Part shown: in pieces, positions 25,478 to 33,691 of the stretch
Layout of the letters: each line of letters begins with the position of its first letter
Numbering within the stretch: position 1 is the first letter of the stretch
DNA from: Tannerella sp.
GTDB taxonomy: Bacteria > Bacteroidota > Bacteroidia > Bacteroidales > Tannerellaceae
Assembly (NCBI GenBank): GCA_031258835.1
Contig: JAIRMH010000267.1
Coordinates: 1 to 33,691 of the forward strand
Reading direction: 5' to 3'
Length of the DNA stretch: 33,691 bases
Position numbers and translations under genes: made by a program
Notes under the pieces: model-generated
The model's database searches: none
What the model was told of the DNA's origin: nothing
Seen by the model: only the letters and a program-made list of their open reading frames with translations

Positions 25478-26186
25478 GTATGTATTAGAGAACAACATTC
25501 TCACACAAAAAGAACCCAACGACCGCTACGCGCGCGTCGTAGAAGTACGCACCCGTACCCAGGAAGACCTGGCGCAAGCCGTCGCCGACCGTAACATGGG
25601 TATCAGCAAACCCGAAGTACTGGCCATGCTCGAAGCACAGGCCGAAATCATCGAACGATGGGTATCCGATGGCGATGCCGTTCTCACGCGGACGGTGCAC
25701 ATCCATCCCACCGTCCCCGGCGTTTACAAGGAAGGCGAATATCCCTCGCAGGCCGTTGTCCGGGCTACGCCTACCAAGGAACTCTCCGAAGCGATCAAGC
25801 ATACGCCCCTCCAGCACACGGAACCCATCAGCCCGATACGCATCGAATTTGTCCACGACATCCCCAGCAACACGACCAACGACAAAATCACGCGCGGAGG
25901 TACGGCAAAAATCAAAGGCCACAGCCTGAAAATCGCAGGTACGGACCCTTCCGTCGGAATCGAATTTATCAGCATCGAAGACCCGGAAGCCATCTACAAA
26001 GTAGCCGCCAAGAACATCCTAATCAACAATCCTTCGGAACTGATGATTATCGCCCCGCAGATGGTGGTCAACGAAGAAGTTATCGTCCGCGTCACCACTC
26101 AATATTCGCCAGGTACATCGCTGAAAAAGCCCCGTTCTTATACGTTTGAACGGAAACTCAAGGTAGTTACCATACAGAACGAATAA
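25470..26186 (+). CDS. HU-like DNA-binding/DUF4469 domain protein
   Basis: Protein of 238 residues with no signal peptide, so probably cytoplasmic. The N-terminal part (about 1-115) matches the divergent HU-like/HU-HIG type found in Bacteroidota: MIKYVLENNILTQKEPNDRY, then VRTRTQEDLAQAVADRNMGI, a helical LAMLEAQAEIIERWVSDGDAV and strands TRTVHIHPTVPGVY. The C-terminal part (about 120-238) fits the Ig-like DUF4469 domain (RGGTAKIKGHSLKIAG, SVGIEFISIEDPE, LMIIAPQMVVNEEVIVRVTT). Members are often annotated as DNA-binding proteins, but their role is unknown. Its location inside a glycan-degradation operon, between two glycosidase genes and with an 8-base overlap with the upstream one, is odd. It could be a passenger that entered between GH2 paralogues. 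It reads visibly more GC-rich than the left part of the window. Confidence 0.75.
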   Translation: MIKYVLENNILTQKEPNDRYARVVEVRTRTQEDLAQAVADRNMGISKPEVLAMLEAQAEIIERWVSDGDAVLTRTVHIHPTVPGVYKEGEYPSQAVVRATPTKELSEAIKHTPLQHTEPISPIRIEFVHDIPSNTTNDKITRGGTAKIKGHSLKIAGTDPSVGIEFISIEDPEAIYKVAAKNILINNPSELMIIAPQMVVNEEVIVRVTTQYSPGTSLKKPRSYTFERKLKVVTIQNE

Positions 26187-26195
26187 TCCGAACCA

Positions 26196-26275
26196 TTCGG
26201 GGCATGAGAGGCGACCCACTCGGAGCAGTGAAGACACCCCACTCGGAGCAGTGAAGACGCCCCCCTTGCCCCGAA
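26196..26275. repeat. Inverted repeat enclosing a 23-base tandem duplication
   Basis: TTCGGGGCA (26196-26204) and TGCCCCGAA (26267-26275) are exact inverted repeats. Between them CCACTCGGAGCAGTGAAGAC occurs twice (26216-26235 and 26239-26258), with a period of 23 bases. Each copy carries CACT...AGTG, which can form a small hairpin. The element fills the 119-base spacer before the GH43 gene and is much richer in GC than usual spacers. Confidence 0.7.
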
Positions 26276-26305
26276 CAAATATAATTAACAAATTCATCAA
26301 CAGCC

Positions 26306-29278
26306 ATGAAAAAGATTCTTACATTATTATTACTTGCAGTCGCCATGAACGTTTCTGCACAGACCTGGACAAATCCGCTTACGCTCGGCAACCAGTGGCC
26401 AAACTACGGAATAGGCGACCCCTATATCCTGAAATACAGGGGCATTTATTACCTCTATTGCAGTACAAAAGACAACAATACGGGCGTCAAGTGCTGGGCG
26501 ACCAAAGATTTTATGACATGGTCGGACGCCTATACCTGCACCAGTGAAGCCGTTACAAAAACGGCTTACGCTCCCGAAGTCGTTTATTGGAACGGCACGT
26601 TCTACATGTACACATCGCCCGGAGGGAACGGGCATTACGTCTTAACAAGCAGCAGCCCGACCGGTCCGTTTACCCTTGCCACCGAAAACGTTGGGAAAAG
26701 CATCGACGGCTCTGTCTTTATTGAAGACGACGGCAAATGGTATTTTTACCACGCAGGAGACAACAGCATACAGGGATGCGCCATGTCAAACCCAACCACT
26801 ATCGGTGCCGGCATTAGCCTGAATGTACGTGTAGGAAACGGATGGACGGAAGGACCGACAGTCATCAAAAGAAACAGCGTCTATTACCTGATTTACACCG
26901 GAAACCACGTGATAAGCAAAGGATACCGCATCGACTATGCCCAAAATACAACAGGACCCATCAGCTCGTATACTCCTCAATCGGCACAAAACCCGATTCT
27001 GATAAAGACCGAAGGTTCATTTGTCGGACTGGGACACGGATCGACATTCATCGGTCCAGACCTCGATTCTTACTATTACACCTACCACAATTTGGTCAGC
27101 GGAACAGGCCCGCAACGGAAATTGAACTTCGACCGGATTGCATGGAACGGAACAAAGCTCTTGTTGCTCGGCCCGACTACCTGGGCACAACAGGCTTTCG
27201 AGCAGGCCGACGGGTCGGATTTCTTCAACCGCAACGAGCCGGGCGAAAACTGGTCGACCCCCAACGGCGGAAACTGGACAATCGCCGAACAGGACCGCCT
27301 CTTTCAATCCCGCACCGACAACGAGAGCGACACGCCCTTCAAGGCGCTTTTCCTTCAATCGACCGGTACCGACTATACAGCCGAATTTACCGTGAAAGAA
27401 GAACAGAGCGCCGCCAATGACGCCCGCTTCGGAGCCGTTTTCAATTATACGGACGAAGAAAACTACGGAATTGCCGTCTTGAACAGTCACTCAAACCGGC
27501 TGGAGATAAACTTCAAAACAGACAATCAGTGGGGAACGCCGAAGTATTGCAGCCTGCCGGACGGTTACAACCTGAAAGTCTGGCATCACTTGCGGATAGA
27601 AAAGACGGGGACAACCTGCAAGTTTTTCGTAGACGGCATGTTAAAAGCCTCAATGACCCACAATCAAGAAGGAGGAAAAATCGGCTATCTGACCGACCGC
27701 TGCCAGGCAAACTTCGGCTACATTGCTTTCCATAACCGGACAAACGGCTTTGGAATCTTCGATATTCACAAGCCTATACCCGGAATAATCGCCGCCGTAC
27801 ATTACAATACCGGAGGCGAAGGCGTCGCTTATCACGACCTGACCGCCGGAAATTCCGGCAGAGTGACTTACCGGAACGACAGCGTAGATGTAAGCAGCAG
27901 CAGCGAAGGCGGATACACCATATCCGATAACAAGGAAGGAGAATGGTACAAATACAATGTGAATGTGAAAGCAACCGGTCTATACCATCTCGGACTCCGT
28001 TATTCGGCAGAGAAAGCCGCCCGGATACGCATCCTGCAAGGCGATACGGATTTGAGCGGAGTCATTGTGCTGCCTGCCACCGAACGCCTTACAAACTGGC
28101 GCACATTTACCGTCAAAAATCTGGCGCTGTCCGCAGGACTTCAAACGCTCACCGTCGAAACCGTAAACGGAAACTTCAACTTTTACGAAATGCGCTTTGA
28201 AGAAGCCGACAGTTCCATTGTAACATTATCCGACTCGTTCGATACCACTTTCAGTTCCCAATGGAATTACAGCGACGGAACGTGGAGCATACAGTCGGGC
28301 GAAGCAACCCTGGACGGCTATGGAAAACGGACATTCGGAAACACCGGCTGGACGGATTACTCCGTGCAGGTCGACGTTACCTATTACAGCACCTTCAACG
28401 CCGGTATTATCTTCCGGGTAAACAATCCGGCTTTGGGCGGCGCAGGAAACGACCCTGCTTTAGGAACCGATTTCTTGCAGGGATACTTCGTTTCACTGTC
28501 TGCCAATTCGGTTATCCTCGGAAAACAAAACTACAGCTGGCAGCAACTCGCTACCGCGTCGGGCAGTTACACGACCAATAAAAAATACACCCTGAAAATA
28601 GAAGTAAAAGCATCCAATATCAAAGTCTATGTAGACGACATGGAAACACCCAAAATAGACTACACCGATACCCGTCCCTTCATCTGCGGGAAAGTCGGAC
28701 TGAGAGTCTGCAACGCTAACGCCGCTTTCGACAATTTCAGCGTGACGACCTTCCCGCCGGAAGAAAATCCGGTAACAGTTCCGGTTACTTCCGTTCAACT
28801 GGACACGGAGGAAATTACGCTCCAAGTCAACGGCAGGCAACAACTGACCGCAACCGTTCTTCCCGAAGACGCAACCGATAAAACCATAGCATGGTCAAGC
28901 AGCAATACGGCAGTCGCAACCGTCGATGAAGGAATGGTAGCCGCCGCTGCCGCCGGAACAACAACAATTACCGCGACCACTCAAGACGGAGGATATACGG
29001 CAACCTGCGAAGTAGCGGTAGCCACTCTTAATTCCATAAACACGTTCAAAGAAAAACCGCTCGTTGTCGTTACACAGGAAAACGCCCTGAAAATAGAGGT
29101 AGATAAAGCTTACACTCCTCACGAAGTAACGCTTTGCGATATTTCAGGGAAGAAAATTGTCTCCGGAAACGTTTCGGAAAACCGCTTCTCAATCGGTTTC
29201 GCTCCCGCAAAAGGCATTTACCTGCTCCTGATCAGACACGATAAAGGAGTGATTACCCAAAAAATAATCATTAATTAA
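26306..29278 (+). CDS. GH43-family multimodular T9SS cargo
   Basis: Secreted GH43 glycosidase of 990 residues, of the arabinofuranosidase/xylosidase/arabinanase/galactosidase clan; exact specificity is unclear. Signal peptide 1-18 (LLLLAVAMNVSAQ). Five-bladed propeller about 20-300 with the expected acidic triad: Asp38 in GIGDPYI (base), Asp134 in KSIDGSVF (pKa modulator) and Glu182 in GWTEGPTV (acid). Then a LamG/DUF1080-like sandwich about 304-490, a CBM6-like module about 491-635 (AAVHYNTGGEGVAYHD, GEWYKYNVNVKATGLYHLGL), a second laminin/DUF1080-like sandwich about 640-815 (DSFDTTFSSQWNYSDGTW), a Big_2 Ig-like domain about 825-907 (VTSVQLDTEEITLQV, AWSSSNTAVATVDEG) and a T9SS-type sorting domain about 910-990 (VTLCDISGKKIVSGN, GIYLLLIRHDKG). 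It is preceded by the tandem-repeat spacer and followed 88 bases later by the GH2-GH43 chimera. Confidence 0.92.
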   Translation: MKKILTLLLLAVAMNVSAQTWTNPLTLGNQWPNYGIGDPYILKYRGIYYLYCSTKDNNTGVKCWATKDFMTWSDAYTCTSEAVTKTAYAPEVVYWNGTFYMYTSPGGNGHYVLTSSSPTGPFTLATENVGKSIDGSVFIEDDGKWYFYHAGDNSIQGCAMSNPTTIGAGISLNVRVGNGWTEGPTVIKRNSVYYLIYTGNHVISKGYRIDYAQNTTGPISSYTPQSAQNPILIKTEGSFVGLGHGSTFIGPDLDSYYYTYHNLVSGTGPQRKLNFDRIAWNGTKLLLLGPTTWAQQAFEQADGSDFFNRNEPGENWSTPNGGNWTIAEQDRLFQSRTDNESDTPFKALFLQSTGTDYTAEFTVKEEQSAANDARFGAVFNYTDEENYGIAVLNSHSNRLEINFKTDNQWGTPKYCSLPDGYNLKVWHHLRIEKTGTTCKFFVDGMLKASMTHNQEGGKIGYLTDRCQANFGYIAFHNRTNGFGIFDIHKPIPGIIAAVHYNTGGEGVAYHDLTAGNSGRVTYRNDSVDVSSSSEGGYTISDNKEGEWYKYNVNVKATGLYHLGLRYSAEKAARIRILQGDTDLSGVIVLPATERLTNWRTFTVKNLALSAGLQTLTVETVNGNFNFYEMRFEEADSSIVTLSDSFDTTFSSQWNYSDGTWSIQSGEATLDGYGKRTFGNTGWTDYSVQVDVTYYSTFNAGIIFRVNNPALGGAGNDPALGTDFLQGYFVSLSANSVILGKQNYSWQQLATASGSYTTNKKYTLKIEVKASNIKVYVDDMETPKIDYTDTRPFICGKVGLRVCNANAAFDNFSVTTFPPEENPVTVPVTSVQLDTEEITLQVNGRQQLTATVLPEDATDKTIAWSSSNTAVATVDEGMVAAAAAGTTTITATTQDGGYTATCEVAVATLNSINTFKEKPLVVVTQENALKIEVDKAYTPHEVTLCDISGKKIVSGNVSENRFSIGFAPAKGIYLLLIRHDKGVITQKIIIN

Positions 29279-29366
29279 ATAGCACCCACACATCCGGAAG
29301 AACGGACGCGCAGAATGTATAAGAACCGTGAAAAGCGCCTGTGTCAACTAAATAAACAAAAAAACA

Positions 29367-32300
29367 ATGATTTCAAAAAACAAAAAAACACAAACATTAC
29401 TTCTGATGTGCGCAATAATACTTTTCCCGCACATCCTTTCCGCGCAATTGCCGTACACGAAAAAGACGGCTGCGTTAATGACCCCCTGGGGCGAAGCGCT
29501 TCAAGCGACCGATCCGGTTTTGCCTGAATACCCCCGTCCCCAGATGGTACGGGAAAAATGGCTGAACCTGAACGGTATCTGGCAATTCCAGCCCGCTGCA
29601 AGTGCAACGGAAGCCTTGCCTGCCGGAAACCTCTCGCGGGAAATACTGGTCCCTTTTCCGGTCGAATCAGCTCTTTCGGGCATCATGGAACAGCACGAAA
29701 ACGTCTGGTACCGCCGTTCCTTTACCGTACCCGAAGACTGGGCGGGACAACAAGTACTGCTCCATTTCGGAGCCGTCGATTACACCTGCGAAGTCTTTAT
29801 TAACAGAGAAAGCATCGGAACGCACCAGGGCGGTTACGACCCCTTTTCATTCGACATAACGGACAAATTGACCGGCGCCGGCGCACAGGATATCGCCCTC
29901 CGGGTCAGCGACCCGACCGATGCCAAAGGCTACCCCCGCGGCAAACAAACCCTCTATCCCGGAGGCATCATGTACACTTCCACCACCGGTATCTGGCAAA
30001 CGGTATGGATCGAACCGGTGCCGCAAAATTATGCTATTGCCGATTTCCGTATGGTACCCGACATCGACAACGCCGTCCTGAAATTCTATCCCGCCGTGCG
30101 CGGGAAATACCGCTTTAAGATCTACGACAGGGGAACGGAAATTGCCGATTGGGAAAAAGACATTTCCGGTTCGTCGGCAGGCGCTGATTTGGCGATTCCG
30201 CAACCGATCAAGCTGTGGTCGCCCGACAGCCCGTTTCTATACGACATGAAGGTATTCCGGATCAATGGAACAGAAATCGTCGATTCCGTTTCAACCTATT
30301 TCGGGATGCGTAAGATCTCCAAACAACTCGTCGACGGTTATCAACGAATGATGCTCAACAACCGGTTTCTTTTCCAAATGGGGCCGCTCGACCAGGGCTT
30401 CTGGCCCGACGGTATCTATACCGCCCCAACCGACGAAGCCTTGCGCTTCGATATTGAAAAAATCAAAGAATTAGGCTTCAATATGGTACGAAAACACATC
30501 AAAGTAGAACCGCAACGATGGTATTACTGGTGCGACAAACTCGGAATAATGGTCTGGCAGGACATGCCCTCCATGAATTCTTATATCAATACGAATGAGC
30601 ATCCCGTGCCGGCGCGCGAAGACGCCGCCTTCAAACGGGAACTCGAAGCAATGATAAAAACGCACCGGAACTCTCCCGCTATCGTTTCGTGGGTCATATT
30701 TAACGAATACCAGGGGTCGCACAATGAAAACACGCTCGCCGATCAGGTGAAAAGCCTCGATAATAGCCGCCTGGTCAATATAAACAGCGGCGTGAACGAT
30801 ACGCGCTACGACACGAACAGTACCGATGTCCGCGATTACCACAACTATGCGCCTCCGGTAGCGCCGCCCAAAAATACAGCGAACACCCAAGCGCTGGTTT
30901 GCGGCGAATACGGCGGTGTCGGCTATTACGAACAAGGGCATTTCTGGAGCGAAGGCAATCCCTACGCAACGGTAAACAGTTATGCAGAACTGCTGGAAAG
31001 ATACACCGAATACGCTAACATGCTGATCGATTTCAAAAGCAACAAAGGCCTGAGCGCAGCCGTATATACCGAAATCACCGATGTGGAAATGGAACTGAAC
31101 GGTTTGATTACCTACGACCGCGAAGTCCTTAAAGGCTATGCCAAGGATTTCTATGACGTCAACCGGAGGATTATCAACGAATACCGGTATTATACCACCA
31201 TTGCCCCTACTTCCGAAGAAACGCCTCAGACCTGGAAGTACACAACTACCCAGCCGGCGGCAAACTGGTTTGAGCCGGTTTTTAACGATGCGGGCTGGAC
31301 AACCGGCAACGGCGGTTTCGGAACGGAAAATACGCCCGGCGCTGTTGTTGGAACAATCTGGAACAGCACGAATATCTGGCTGCGCCGGACGTTTACTTTA
31401 CCCGCTCAGGCAATCGAACAAGCTACGCTGATACTCCGCCTGCATCACGACGAAGATTGCCGGATTTACATCAACGGCGTGAAAGCGCTCGAACAGACCG
31501 GTTACACCTCCGGTTATGCTTACTACTCGATTACGCCGGAAGCGCAAGCGGCCCTGGTTCCGGACGGCGAAAACGTCCTGGCGGTGTATTGCTATCAAAC
31601 AAACGGCGGACAATACATCGACGTGGGCGTTTCGACGATGATCTTAACCGGCTCCGACGAAAACGACGCTTATTCCAATCCGGTAGTTGCACAAAGCTTG
31701 CCCGACCCAACGGTTATCCGTGCCGACGACGGCTATTTCTACCTCTATGCAACGGAAAATATCCGCAACATCCCCATTTACCGTTCGATCGATTTGGTCG
31801 ACTGGACTTTTCAGGGAACGGCTTTTACCGATGCTTCCCGTCCTACATTTGAACCCGACGGCGGATTGTGGGCGCCGGACATTAATTTCATCAACGGGAA
31901 ATATGTCCTTTACTATTCCATGTCGGTCTGGGGCGGCGAGCAAACATGCGGGATAGGTGTCGCCACGTCCGATTCGCCGCAAGGCCCTTTTACCGACCTG
32001 GGGAAACTCTTTCGCAGCAGCGAAATAGGCGTTCGGAACTCGATCGACCCGTTTTACATCGAAGAAAATGGGAAAAAATACCTCTTTTGGGGCAGCTTTC
32101 ACGGCATTTATTACGTGGAATTGAGCGACGATGGGCTTGCGCTGAAATATCCCGACAATCCGCAGCCGCAACAGGTGGCCGGAACGGCCTTTGAAGGTAC
32201 ATACATCTACAAGCGCGGCGATTATTATTATCTTTTTGCTTCCGTCGGATCGTGCTGCGAAGGTTTGAACAGTACGTATCAATTGGTAGCAGGACGTTCC

Positions 32301-33691
32301 GCATCGCTTTTCGGGCCTTACGTCAACAAACAGGGCAACAGTATGATGTCGAACGCTTACGCTCCGGTTGTCGGCTTCAACAACCGCTTTGTCGGCAACG
32401 GACACTGCTCCGAAATCGTACGGGATGACGCCGGAAGCGATTGGATGCTTTTCCACGGCTGGGACGTAACCAACGCCGCCAACGGGCGAATCCTGCTCCT
32501 CAATCAAATCAAATGGGAAAACGGTTGGCCCTATGTCAACGGCGAATCCCCCGCGCTTTCCGGCAGAAAACCGGAATGGTCGGAGGCTACGGCAATCTCC
32601 CTTTCCGGAAGCGACGCGATTACCCCATGCGGCGGCTATATTCAACTCACGGCGAAGGCCGAACCGCAGGGCGCACTTCTTCCGGCAATCCGATGGAGCG
32701 TGGATAATGAAGCAATCGCCCGAATCACCGAAACGGGCAAACTCTACGCCATAGCAAACGGAACGGTGACCGTTACCGCTACTGCCATGCTTGCAGGAGG
32801 CGCAACGTTGACTACTGCGAAACCGGTTGCCATCACCGGGCAAAACGCCGGTGATTATTCCTTTACCGTCATGGGATCGTCCGTCCCCTGGGGACAGGGC
32901 GCCGACCCGCGCGAAGTAAACGGCTATGCATGGCTCTGGACAACGTACCTGCAAAACAATGCGCTTCATGAATGGACAACCGACAACATTTCTATCGGCG
33001 GCAACACAACTACCGACGTTATCAACCGCTGGGACAGCGATCTCCTGCCTTCCTGCAGCCGCTATGTCTATTACGGACTCTCATTGGGTAACGAAGGTAT
33101 CCACGAACGCGGACAAACCGCTTTCGACAGTTGGCGCGATAACATGCTGCTGCTGATTAAACGCACCCGCGATCACGGAAAAATCCCGCTGGTCGGCAAT
33201 AACTATCCGCGCGGCGATTTCAATGATGTGGATTATGCTTTCCTGAAACAACTCAATCTCCTTATCCACGAATGGGACGTGCCGAGCGTCAACCTTCTGG
33301 GCGCAATAGACAATGACGCCGGACGGTGGGCGTCGGGTTACATGGCTGATAACGCACATCCGAACACAGCCGGACATGCCGAAATGTTCTACGCCTTAAC
33401 GCCTTCGCTCTTGGACGCTTTGGCGGACGGTAAACCGCAACCGGTACGCAACGGGAATGTTTCGCTCACGCTCACAAAAACGAATCCGGTCAAACGGATT
33501 GCTTTTACACCCGAAAACATCCTTCATTCCTTTACCCTCGCTTTCGCTTTTAAGACAACGGGTACGGGAACGGTTGCCTCTTTCGTTACCGCCGCCGGCG
33601 ACACGGCGCGACTGACGCTGGGCGATGACGGTAAATTGACTTACAAATCGCAAACTTCCGCTGCCGCCCTCAACGACGACGCCTGGCATAC
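29367..33691 (+). CDS. GH2-GH43-SGNH esterase chimera, partial at right edge
   Basis: One reading frame is open from ATG 29367 to the window end without a stop (1441 residues visible, 3' end missing). Order: signal peptide about 1-27 (LLLMCAIILFPHILSAQ); GH2 unit about 40-610 with acid/base Glu447 (IFNEYQG) and nucleophile Glu514 (CGEYGG); jelly roll about 615-755 (HHDEDCRIYINGV); GH43 propeller about 770-1065 with Asp780 (LPDPTVI), Asp894 (NSIDPFYI) and Glu943 (AFEGTYIY); a Big_2-like Ig domain about 1074-1160; an SGNH/GDSL hydrolase about 1160-1350 with Ser1172 (MGSSVPWG), SIGGNTT, LGNEG at 1240-1244 and Asp1328/His1331 (DNAHPN); then a LamG-like sandwich that runs off the edge (LNDDAWH). 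Such a protein could remove two kinds of sugar and an ester group from one glycan. The GH2 half is nearly the same as the 780-residue GH2 upstream. A T9SS sorting domain may lie beyond the edge. Confidence 0.93.
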   Translation, partial: MISKNKKTQTLLLMCAIILFPHILSAQLPYTKKTAALMTPWGEALQATDPVLPEYPRPQMVREKWLNLNGIWQFQPAASATEALPAGNLSREILVPFPVESALSGIMEQHENVWYRRSFTVPEDWAGQQVLLHFGAVDYTCEVFINRESIGTHQGGYDPFSFDITDKLTGAGAQDIALRVSDPTDAKGYPRGKQTLYPGGIMYTSTTGIWQTVWIEPVPQNYAIADFRMVPDIDNAVLKFYPAVRGKYRFKIYDRGTEIADWEKDISGSSAGADLAIPQPIKLWSPDSPFLYDMKVFRINGTEIVDSVSTYFGMRKISKQLVDGYQRMMLNNRFLFQMGPLDQGFWPDGIYTAPTDEALRFDIEKIKELGFNMVRKHIKVEPQRWYYWCDKLGIMVWQDMPSMNSYINTNEHPVPAREDAAFKRELEAMIKTHRNSPAIVSWVIFNEYQGSHNENTLADQVKSLDNSRLVNINSGVNDTRYDTNSTDVRDYHNYAPPVAPPKNTANTQALVCGEYGGVGYYEQGHFWSEGNPYATVNSYAELLERYTEYANMLIDFKSNKGLSAAVYTEITDVEMELNGLITYDREVLKGYAKDFYDVNRRIINEYRYYTTIAPTSEETPQTWKYTTTQPAANWFEPVFNDAGWTTGNGGFGTENTPGAVVGTIWNSTNIWLRRTFTLPAQAIEQATLILRLHHDEDCRIYINGVKALEQTGYTSGYAYYSITPEAQAALVPDGENVLAVYCYQTNGGQYIDVGVSTMILTGSDENDAYSNPVVAQSLPDPTVIRADDGYFYLYATENIRNIPIYRSIDLVDWTFQGTAFTDASRPTFEPDGGLWAPDINFINGKYVLYYSMSVWGGEQTCGIGVATSDSPQGPFTDLGKLFRSSEIGVRNSIDPFYIEENGKKYLFWGSFHGIYYVELSDDGLALKYPDNPQPQQVAGTAFEGTYIYKRGDYYYLFASVGSCCEGLNSTYQLVAGRSASLFGPYVNKQGNSMMSNAYAPVVGFNNRFVGNGHCSEIVRDDAGSDWMLFHGWDVTNAANGRILLLNQIKWENGWPYVNGESPALSGRKPEWSEATAISLSGSDAITPCGGYIQLTAKAEPQGALLPAIRWSVDNEAIARITETGKLYAIANGTVTVTATAMLAGGATLTTAKPVAITGQNAGDYSFTVMGSSVPWGQGADPREVNGYAWLWTTYLQNNALHEWTTDNISIGGNTTTDVINRWDSDLLPSCSRYVYYGLSLGNEGIHERGQTAFDSWRDNMLLLIKRTRDHGKIPLVGNNYPRGDFNDVDYAFLKQLNLLIHEWDVPSVNLLGAIDNDAGRWASGYMADNAHPNTAGHAEMFYALTPSLLDALADGKPQPVRNGNVSLTLTKTNPVKRIAFTPENILHSFTLAFAFKTTGTGTVASFVTAAGDTARLTLGDDGKLTYKSQTSAAALNDDAWH

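Noticed and set aside
26186-26305. Insertion sequence remnant in the tandem-repeat spacer
   Set aside because: No transposase fragment or target-site duplication is visible. The inverted arms are only 9 bases, so it is reported as a repeat element only.
31644-32969. 441-codon minus-strand reading frame
   Set aside because: It lies antisense to the GH43/SGNH part of the chimera, whose plus-strand translation shows clear catalytic motifs. The antisense product resembles no family I know.
29280-33691. Possible pseudogene or frameshifted region at the right edge
   Set aside because: Reading codon by codon from ATG 29367 gives no stop to the window end and gives intact domain motifs throughout, so it is one truncated-by-window gene, not a broken one.

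Overview
The window is a polysaccharide utilization locus (PUL) of a Bacteroidota bacterium, most likely a Bacteroidales member. The evidence is a SusC/SusD pair with typical short spacing, several lipoprotein signal peptides, AT-rich promoter regions without strong Shine-Dalgarno sequences, a TAnnTTTG-type -7 element, and C-terminal sorting domains of the type IX secretion system (T9SS). No rRNA, tRNA, CRISPR array, transposase or integrase was seen. Genus cannot be settled from the sequence.

Layout. Positions 1-410 are AT-rich and non-coding with a few small hairpins. Two minus-strand genes follow as a tight operon (5410 down to 411): a lipoprotein of the DUF4964/DUF5127/DUF4965/DUF1793 'glutaminase A-like' family carrying an inserted jelly-roll domain, then an unusual membrane-spanning regulator with a periplasmic Kelch-like sensor, one transmembrane helix and a cytoplasmic SARP-type winged helix plus BTAD-like tail. 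A divergent non-coding region (5471-6088) contains palindromes. The plus-strand operon then runs to the end of the window: an IPT/TIG-NHL surface lipoprotein, SusC, a long SusD, a DUF4973-type lipoprotein, a 1095-residue T9SS cargo with carbohydrate-binding-like modules and InlB repeats, a 1793-residue GH2-like protein whose two catalytic acids are replaced, an intact GH2 (780 residues), an HU-like/DUF4469 protein, a GH43 multimodular T9SS cargo, and a very large protein running off the right edge (GH2, jelly roll, GH43, Ig-like, SGNH esterase, LamG-like).

How they may work together (inference): the lipoproteins and the SusC/D pair bind and import oligosaccharides. The exported GH2, GH43 and SGNH modules would cut side chains and ester groups from a plant-type heteropolysaccharide; an arabinose- and galactose-containing pectic or hemicellulosic glycan fits, but the substrate is not proven. 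The catalytically degenerate GH2 protein and its 1095-residue neighbour look like surface binding proteins. The Kelch/SARP protein is the obvious candidate regulator.

Almost every spacer of the plus-strand operon downstream of susD contains a different hairpin or short repeat, and several proteins are related by duplication: the two intact GH2 units, the N-termini of the 1095- and 1793-residue proteins, and a jelly-roll domain present in four proteins. The locus therefore looks recently assembled and still diversifying.
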